Shown here: positions 1-4,071 of the stretch, piece after piece
Position numbering within the stretch: the first letter of the stretch is position 1
How the letters are laid out: each line of letters opens with the position of its first letter
DNA from: Polyangiaceae bacterium
GTDB lineage: Bacteria > Myxococcota > Polyangia > Polyangiales > Polyangiaceae
Length of the DNA stretch: 6,180 nt
Assembly: GCA_025936205.1 (NCBI GenBank)
Contig: JAICTU010000515.1
Span: 1-6,180 of the forward strand
Direction: 5' to 3'
Position numbers and translations under genes: made by a program
The notes under the pieces: model-generated
The model's database searches: none
What the model saw: only the letters and a program-made list of their open reading frames with translations
Told to the model about the DNA's origin: nothing

Positions 1-116
1 AAGCCACTCTGAGGTTTCCATCGGAACTTCCCGCCCTTCGCCGAAGCCACTCTGAGGTTTCCATCGGAACTTCCCGCCCCTCGCTGAGGCCACGCTGAGG
101 TTTCCATGGAAACTTC
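1..116. repeat. 43-bp tandem repeat array with hairpin units, cut by the left window edge
   Basis: Two full units (1-43 and 44-86) differ at only two positions, near their 3' ends (37 and 42 of the unit). A third, degenerate unit starts at 87 and keeps 26 of 30 positions up to 116 before similarity stops. Each unit carries a self-complementary core: 11-30, 54-73 and 97-116. In units 1 and 2 the core folds as GAGG/(C)TTC plus TTCC/GGAA around a three-base ATC loop, with one bulged T and one G-T wobble. In unit 3 two substitutions turn it into a perfect 14-bp palindrome, GTTTCCATGGAAAC at 100-113. There is no convincing coding frame here. The array probably continues to the left of the window. 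Function is unknown; it may be an intergenic repeat family with RNA-level or DNA-level structure. Confidence 0.85.
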
Positions 117-118
117 GA

Positions 119-132
119 TTTTTGATCAAAAA
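119..132. promoter_or_regulatory. AT-rich 14-bp perfect palindrome, possible operator
   Basis: TTTTTGATCAAAAA reads identically on both strands and stands out in a very GC-rich setting. It lies immediately 3' of the last repeat unit and about 155 bp before the likely glycosylase start. It could be a dimeric regulator site or an AT-rich promoter element. Alternatively its T run may be the tail of a minus-strand terminator formed with the neighbouring stem-loop. Nothing in the sequence decides between these, and no regulator is identified. Confidence 0.3.
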
Positions 133-156
133 GGCCCCTCGCCGCGGAGGGCGAGG
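128..156 (-). terminator. GC stem-loop followed on the minus strand by a T run, possible intrinsic terminator
   Basis: CCTCGCC (137-143) pairs perfectly with GGCGAGG (150-156) around a six-base loop. Read on the minus strand, the stem is followed by GGCC and then five T residues (132-128), which resembles a Rho-independent terminator with a short gap before the T tract. On the plus strand there is no T tract, so it would only be a leader structure. The only minus-strand gene that could use it is the kinase ending at 810, whose transcript would have to run antisense through the whole glycosylase gene. The structure is seen; the role is conjecture. Confidence 0.3.
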
Positions 157-288
157 AGCTGGTCGGCTCCGGCAGCGCCGGCGCCGTAAAGGGTCCCGAT
201 GCGACGTCAGAGGCGTAGGGCTGAGGCCCGGCCATCCATGAGCAGTTGCGAAATCGGATCGGTCGGCTTCGTGCTAGCTCAGCAGGGG

Positions 289-855
289 ATGGCGGCTGGC
301 GTTCGACCGACTGCGGCGGAGTTGGCGGCGGCGCGGGGGCGCAAGGTGCCGGATTTGATCCGGCCGCGGCTCGATGTGTTGTTCTGCGGGATCAATCCGA
401 GTCTGTATTCGGCGGTGGTGCAGCGGCATTTTGCGCGGCCTGGCAATCGGTTCTGGCGCACGTTGCACGCGGCGGGGTTCACGGGGCGGGTGCTGACCCC
501 CTGGGATCAAGAGGAGTTGCTGGAGGCGGGCATCGGGCTCACGAATGTGGTGGCGCGCGCCAGCGCTTCGGCGGAGGAGCTGAGGCCGGAGGACTATCGG
601 CGGGGGCGCGTGATGCTGCGGCGAAAGCTGGGGCGTTATCAGCCGCGGGTGGTCGCTTTTCTGGGGCTGGGGGCGTACCGGATCGTGGCGGAGCAGCCGC
701 TGGCGCGCGTCGGGCGGCAGGCGGAGCCGTTTGCGGGGGTCGAGGCCTGGGCGCTGCCGAATCCCAGCGGTCTGAATGCGCACTATCAGCTCGGGGAGCT
801 GGCGCGTTGCTACGGGGAGTTGGCGCGAGCGGTGCGCGGCGGGCGCGGGGGCTGA
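289..855 (+). CDS. mug: G:T/U mismatch-specific DNA glycosylase (Mug family)
   Basis: Removes uracil, and in this family some other damaged bases, opposite guanine in double-stranded DNA as the first step of base excision repair in the cytoplasm. The active-site motif GINPS falls at residues 34-38 from this start, with Asn36 at the position of the catalytic Asn in E. coli Mug. The second signature, LPNPSGLNAHY (156-166), supplies the mismatch-wedge loop. HFARPGNRFW (48-57) and the GLTNVV segment are also typical. The product is 188 aa, close to the family's usual 170-190 aa. I chose ATG 289 because the following VRPTAAELAAARGRKVPDLI stretch resembles the start of homologues. In-frame ATGs also lie at 238 and at 199, the latter preceded by AAAGGG at 188-193, but codons 199-288 have weaker GC3 and no conserved features. 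Its 3' end overlaps the convergent kinase by 46 bp. The family call is secure; the start is less so. Confidence 0.9.
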   Translation: MAAGVRPTAAELAAARGRKVPDLIRPRLDVLFCGINPSLYSAVVQRHFARPGNRFWRTLHAAGFTGRVLTPWDQEELLEAGIGLTNVVARASASAEELRPEDYRRGRVMLRRKLGRYQPRVVAFLGLGAYRIVAEQPLARVGRQAEPFAGVEAWALPNPSGLNAHYQLGELARCYGELARAVRGGRGG

Positions 856-1709
856 GAGAGCGCGCTCAGCGCGGTCGCGGCTTCGACGGCGCTCTGAAAG
901 CGGCGATCGGGATCTTTGGCGCAGGCCCGCGCGAACCAGGCGTCGAAACCGTAGGGGACCGGGCCGAGCAGCGAAGGCACGGGCGCCGGCCGGGAGCAGA
1001 TCGCGACAATCATGCCGGCCAGGTGTTGGGCGCGGAAGGGCACGCGCCCGAGCAGGCATTCGAAGGCGATCACGCCCAGGGCCCAGACGTCGGAGCGATG
1101 ATCGAGGGCCTGGGGGTCGCGCAGCTGTTCCGGGCTCATGTAGTTGGGGGTGCCGACCAGATCGCCCGCGCAGGTGCCCGGGGTCAGGGTGGTGAGGAGC
1201 GCCTGATCGCTGACGCGAGCCACGCCGAAATCGACGATTTTGGTCGTGAGCTGGAGGCCGTCGACCAGGAACAGGTTGTCCGGCTTGAGGTCGCGATGGA
1301 CGATGCCGAGCGAGTGCATGCGCTCCAGCGCCGTGGCCACCTGGAGCAGGATCGCCGCTGTTTCATCCGGCGTTGCACGGCCGCTGCGGCTCAAGTAGTT
1401 GGCCAGGGACTCGCCGCGCAGCAGCTCCATGACCAGGTAGGGGCTGCCCTGCTCCACCCCGTAGTCGAAGACCTGAACCACGTGCGGGCCTCGGGCCGCT
1501 ACGGCGATGCGCGCCTCGGCGAGAAAGCGCTTCATCGCCTCGGTGCGCCCCGCCCGAGTCGCGCCGGCCCCCTCTTCGGCCGGTTGCATGAACTTTACCG
1601 CGACCGGCAGGCGCAGCAGCACGTGCTCGGCGCACCAGATCGTGCCCATATTTCCCCGGGCCACCTCGCGCACCAGGCGATACTTGCTCGCCAGCAATCG
1701 TCCCATCAT
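810..1709 (-). CDS. Single-domain Hanks-type serine/threonine protein kinase
   Basis: Transfers phosphate from ATP to Ser/Thr of protein targets. The 299 aa are almost entirely kinase domain. The glycine loop (residues 17-22) reads ARGNMG, with Ala in place of the first Gly. VAVK carries catalytic Lys39, the helix-C Glu is probably Glu65, and the catalytic loop is HRDLKPDN (138-145, an RD kinase with Asp140). DFG is at 160-162, GTPNYMSPEQ at 186-195 and DHRSDVWALGV at 203-213. All catalytic residues are present, so it should be active. Thr173, 174, 176, 179 and 187 in the activation segment are candidate autophosphorylation sites. There is no transmembrane segment and no PASTA or other sensor domain; after the kinase fold only a Pro/Arg-rich tail of about 15 residues remains, so it is probably cytosolic. 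The start fits because ASKYRLVREV matches the usual kinase N-terminus; Met2 (1706) is an alternative, and I see no clear ribosome binding site. It is divergent from the sigma factor gene, a possible but unproven partner. Confidence 0.93.
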   Translation of the reverse strand: MMGRLLASKYRLVREVARGNMGTIWCAEHVLLRLPVAVKFMQPAEEGAGATRAGRTEAMKRFLAEARIAVAARGPHVVQVFDYGVEQGSPYLVMELLRGESLANYLSRSGRATPDETAAILLQVATALERMHSLGIVHRDLKPDNLFLVDGLQLTTKIVDFGVARVSDQALLTTLTPGTCAGDLVGTPNYMSPEQLRDPQALDHRSDVWALGVIAFECLLGRVPFRAQHLAGMIVAICSRPAPVPSLLGPVPYGFDAWFARACAKDPDRRFQSAVEAATALSALSQPPRPPRTARANSP

Positions 1710-1969
1710 GGCTGTAGGGCGCTATGCCCCTGCCGCGCCGAGGCGATCACCCAAAAGGTGTGCGGGCACGGACCTCGGCCGGAATCCGCGCAAGAATGCG
1801 GCGCCAGGCCGGGCCGCGAGGTTTCCTCCCGCGATCGTCCTGCAGGGACACTGCGGGTTTCTGCTCTGAGCGTGGGTAGATCTGGGCGGCGGGGACGTGT
1901 CAGACTGCTGCCGTGCGATTTCCGACGAAACTAGTGATCTCTACGGCGTCGGGAGGCCATGGCGAACCG
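1710..1969. promoter_or_regulatory. Divergent intergenic region between kinase and sigma factor genes
   Basis: This stretch must hold the promoters of both divergent genes, about 200 bp if the sigma gene starts at GTG 1913 and about 260 bp if it starts at ATG 1970. I could not identify a convincing -35/-10 pair on either strand: no good sigma-70 elements and no clear ECF-type GGAAC/GTC pair. Short open frames inside it look like chance frames of GC-rich DNA. The call rests on gene orientation alone. Confidence 0.5.
1951..1956 (+). promoter_or_regulatory. Candidate ribosome binding site for the sigma factor gene
   Basis: GGGAGG is the best Shine-Dalgarno match near the sigma gene start. It is 13 bases before ATG 1970, which is rather far. 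It favours ATG 1970 over GTG 1913, which has no purine-rich site upstream. The ATG at 1959 is closer but is in the wrong frame. Confidence 0.4.
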
Positions 1970-2620
1970 ATGCGCGATGCGGCCTTGGCTGACGCGCCGC
2001 GGACTCCAGCCACCCCGGCCCCGACTCCCGCTCCTGAGGTCGGGGTCGTGGTGGCGGCACGCGCAGACTCGATCCATCAGCTCGTCGCCGAGTACATGGA
2101 CTTTGTCTGGCGCTCGCTGCGGCGCCTGGGGGTCGCCGAAGCGGACTGTGACGACGGTTGCCAGCGGGTCTGGGTAGTGTTGGCCAAGAAGATCAGCAGC
2201 ATCGAGCCGGAGAAGATGCGTAGCTATATCTTCTCAGTGGTGGTGCGCATCGCCTCCGAGATGCGGCGCGCCCGCGGCCGGCACCAGCACGAGGAGCTGG
2301 ACGAGCACACGCCGGCGCTGACGGCGTTGGACGCCGAGGGGTTGCTCGAGCAGAAGCGTGTGCGGCAACTGCTCGATCAGGTGTTGTCCAGCATGAGCTG
2401 GGAGTTGCGGGTGGTGTTCGTGATGTTCGAGCTGGAGGGTTCGAGCTCGCCGGAAATCGCCGAGGCGCTGGGGGTGAGCCGCGGCACGGTAGCCTCGCGC
2501 CTGCGCCTCGCACGCGAGGCCTTTCGGCGGGGAGTGGAGCGGCTGCAGGCGCCGCCGCCAAGAGCGCCACAGCAATCGCTGGTGCAATTGGTCGGGGTCG
2601 CTTCGAAGGCGGTATCATGA
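1970..2620 (+). CDS. ECF-type RNA polymerase sigma factor (sigma-70 family)
   Basis: Directs core RNA polymerase to a specific promoter set. From ATG 1970 the product is 216 aa. A Pro/Ala-rich N-terminal stretch of about 30 residues precedes sigma region 2 at about 34-104. Region 2 includes FVWRSLRRLGV (45-55), the acidic DCDDGCQ core-binding segment (59-65, equivalent to the common DAEDxxQ) and the RSYIFSVVVRIASEMRR helix. Region 4 is at about 132-193, with the helix-turn-helix PEIAEALGVSRGTVASRLRLA. An Ala/Pro/Gln tail follows. There is no SnoaL or other fused C-terminal domain. GTG 1913 would add 19 residues; I prefer ATG 1970 for its upstream GGGAGG and the weaker GC3 before it. The stop overlaps the next gene's start as ATGA, the usual arrangement for a sigma factor and its regulator. 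The region 2 acidic motif is intact, so it probably does not need phosphorylation to bind core, unlike the EcfP-type sigma factors that lack it. Confidence 0.92.
   Translation: MRDAALADAPRTPATPAPTPAPEVGVVVAARADSIHQLVAEYMDFVWRSLRRLGVAEADCDDGCQRVWVVLAKKISSIEPEKMRSYIFSVVVRIASEMRRARGRHQHEELDEHTPALTALDAEGLLEQKRVRQLLDQVLSSMSWELRVVFVMFELEGSSSPEIAEALGVSRGTVASRLRLAREAFRRGVERLQAPPPRAPQQSLVQLVGVASKAVS
2605..2609 (+). promoter_or_regulatory. Ribosome binding site of the anti-sigma-like gene
   Basis: GAAGG sits seven bases before ATG 2617, inside the end of the sigma factor gene. Together with the ATGA overlap it indicates translational coupling of the two genes and fixes the start of the second one. Confidence 0.6.
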
Positions 2621-3549
2621 AGGATCCGTCGCGCTTGCTGGATACGACGAGGAGTGGTCTCGAGCGCGGTCTGCTGCGCTCGGCCTACGGTGACGTGGCT
2701 CCGGACGCTGTGCGAGCCCGCGTGCTGGAGTCGGTCAATGAGGTGCTGTTTTCTGCGGGGACACCCAGCAGCCCTATCCCAAGCAGCCCTATCCCAAGCA
2801 GCCCTATCCCCAGCAGCCCTATCCCCAGCAGCCCTATCCCCAGCAGCCCTATCCCCCCCATCCTAGTTTCGGGGGCGGCATCCCGCTTGCCAGCGCCCCG
2901 CTTGCCGGCTTCGAGCGCTGTCGGCAAGCGGGGCCTGCTACTTCGGGTGGTCCATGCTGCCTATCTGGGTGGCGGGCTGCTCGCGGCAGCGGCCGGGGTC
3001 GGGATCGTGATGCTGGAGCAGTCGGCGCTGCCACCTGCAGGAAGCGGAGCTCTTCCGCCTTCGTTGGCCTGGCTGCCGGGGCCCGCGCGGCCGGCGCCGG
3101 CCAGCGTCCATTCACCGCTGCCAGCGCCCCAGTCGCGCACCAAACCGGCGCGACTCGCGGCGCTGTCTCCCGCCGAAGCGCGCTCAGCGCGCGTGGGGCA
3201 GAGCAACGCGCTGGCCAGCACGCACGCCGAGCACCTGCGCTCCGGAACGCTCTCCGACCCCGTTGCGCGCAATACTCTGGGAAGCAGTAACCCGGGTGTC
3301 ACGCCCGCGCGCGGGCGCAATGGCGATGTGCCCGAGGACTGGTTGGGAGCCCAGCTGCGCCTGCTGCGCGAAGCGCGCGAGCAGTTGCACGCAGGTCGCC
3401 TGGAGCAGGCTGAGCGGGTGCTGAACAGCTACGGGCCGCGCTTCCCGGGGGGCGTACTCGGGCCGCAGGTGAATGGCCTGCGCGAAGAGCTGAGTGAGCG
3501 GCGCACGACGGCACGGGCAGTGTCGGGGCGCGGCGTTCCGCCCCGCTGA
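2617..3549 (+). CDS. Single-pass membrane protein, putative anti-sigma factor with SSPIP repeats and a C-terminal helical (TPR-like) segment
   Basis: The likely regulatory partner of the ECF sigma factor encoded just upstream. It has 310 aa. Residues 1-48 form a short helical N-terminus (SGLERGLLRSAYG, then AVRARVLESVNEVL) that would be the cytoplasmic sigma-facing part. Six perfect SSPIP repeats follow at 51-80, then a Pro/Ala/Ser linker. One hydrophobic helix, about 111-133 (VVHAAYLGGGLLAAAAGVGIV), is preceded by Lys/Arg, which predicts N-in, C-out. A long low-complexity periplasmic region runs to about 238. The C-terminal segment 241-297 (RLLREAREQLHAGRLEQAERVL, then YGPRFPGGVLGPQVNGLREEL) resembles a TPR-like helical hairpin that I associate with sigma-linked myxobacterial proteins. 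There is no Cys at all, so it is not a zinc-binding ZAS anti-sigma factor. The anti-sigma role is inferred from the ATGA overlap, topology and similarity of layout; no catalytic motif is visible. Confidence 0.75.
   Translation: MKDPSRLLDTTRSGLERGLLRSAYGDVAPDAVRARVLESVNEVLFSAGTPSSPIPSSPIPSSPIPSSPIPSSPIPSSPIPPILVSGAASRLPAPRLPASSAVGKRGLLLRVVHAAYLGGGLLAAAAGVGIVMLEQSALPPAGSGALPPSLAWLPGPARPAPASVHSPLPAPQSRTKPARLAALSPAEARSARVGQSNALASTHAEHLRSGTLSDPVARNTLGSSNPGVTPARGRNGDVPEDWLGAQLRLLREAREQLHAGRLEQAERVLNSYGPRFPGGVLGPQVNGLREELSERRTTARAVSGRGVPPR
2767..2856 (+). repeat. Six in-frame 15-bp tandem repeats encoding SSPIP
   Basis: Six head-to-tail copies of agcagccctatccc plus A (units 1-2) or C (units 3-6), with no other differences. 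All lie in frame in the anti-sigma-like gene, each coding Ser-Ser-Pro-Ile-Pro. Since the unit is a multiple of three, copy-number change by slippage would lengthen or shorten the linker without breaking the frame. The near-identity at synonymous sites suggests recent expansion. Confidence 0.97.
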
Positions 3550-3582
3550 TTTGCGCGGCAGGCGCGCGCGCTGCGCGAGCTG

Positions 3583-4071
3583 TTACCGAGAGGCCATGTG
3601 ACGTCGCTCGCGCCAGGTGCGGCGCGCCAGATACACGAGGATGGCGACGTTGACGATGAAGATGACGAGCCGCGACCAGCGCCGCACGCGGATGAATTCG
3701 TACACTTCAAACGGCAAGAGGGAGCCGGTCGTGGCCACCACGAGCCAGGCGCCCCAGGTGCGGCCCGTGTGCAGCGCCCATGCTTCGACGCCCGTCAGCA
3801 CCCCATCCAGGGCGAGCGCTCCGATCGCAAACAGGATCCGGCGGTTCACGGACTCCGCGGCGAGCAGCGGCGCGAGCAGCTTCGCGAGCTGCGCGGCCCA
3901 GCCGTGTGTGATGTGGTGGCGCAGCCAGGCCGATAGATGAAGCAGCGCGCTCGGCAAGCCGAGCGGCCACCAGAGGGCCAGCACCAGCGCCATCGACAGC
4001 TGGAGCGCGGCCTTGAGCGACTTGTACAGGATGATGGCGCGCAGCGGAGCTGCCGCGCCATCGCCGTTCAC
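3583..4071 (-). CDS. DUF2127 family small integral membrane protein
   Basis: A 162-aa inner-membrane protein of unknown biochemical role. The family signature is clear in the second half: GAWLVVATTGSLLPFEVYEF (107-126), then IVNVAILVYLARR (139-151). Four hydrophobic helices can be drawn at about 11-35, 79-98, 106-122 and 133-149. The stretch RAIILYKSLKAALQL at the N-terminus is also typical of the family. The C-terminus is strongly basic (RRTWRERRHMASR) and probably cytoplasmic. The start is GTG at 4071-4069, whose last two bases and the next A form the TGA stop of the upstream glycosyltransferase (GTGA overlap). No in-frame ATG occurs before residue 27, inside helix 1, and no Shine-Dalgarno is seen, so translation is probably coupled. 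The same frame stays open far into the upstream gene, but that part is only a shadow frame. It ends 33 bp from the convergent anti-sigma-like gene; that gap holds no convincing terminator. Confidence 0.85.
   Translation of the reverse strand: MNGDGAAAPLRAIILYKSLKAALQLSMALVLALWWPLGLPSALLHLSAWLRHHITHGWAAQLAKLLAPLLAAESVNRRILFAIGALALDGVLTGVEAWALHTGRTWGAWLVVATTGSLLPFEVYEFIRVRRWSRLVIFIVNVAILVYLARRTWRERRHMASR

Noticed and set aside
1..116. CRISPR array
   Set aside because: The 43-bp units abut directly, with no unique spacers, and no cas gene is present. It is a plain tandem repeat.
274..1059. Minus-strand open frame of 261 codons antisense to the glycosylase
   Set aside because: Its composition is Arg/Pro/Ala-rich with no recognisable motif, and it conflicts with two well-supported genes.
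1818..1826. GAGGTTTCC match to the core of the 43-bp repeats
   Set aside because: Only nine bases match and the complementary half is absent, so it is likely chance.
1724..1879. Short plus-strand open frame in the kinase/sigma intergenic region
   Set aside because: About 51 codons, no ribosome binding site, Arg-rich and without motif; better read as promoter region.
246..1934. Long plus-strand open frame of 562 codons
   Set aside because: It runs across the glycosylase in another frame and antisense to the kinase. Its translation is Gly/Ala/Arg-rich low complexity with no domain, as expected for a shadow frame in GC-rich DNA.
1913..1969. GTG 1913 as the sigma factor start
   Set aside because: Possible, but it lacks a Shine-Dalgarno site and the 19 added codons show weak GC3; ATG 1970 was preferred with moderate confidence.
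2685..2927. Antisense open frame with IGLLG repeats
   Set aside because: It is the reverse reading of the SSPIP minisatellite. A 15-bp repeat without stops is open in several frames, and no start context or conservation supports translation.
3550..3582. Bidirectional terminator between the convergent genes
   Set aside because: The gap is GC-rich with alternating GC, but I found only a 4-bp stem and no T tract on either strand.
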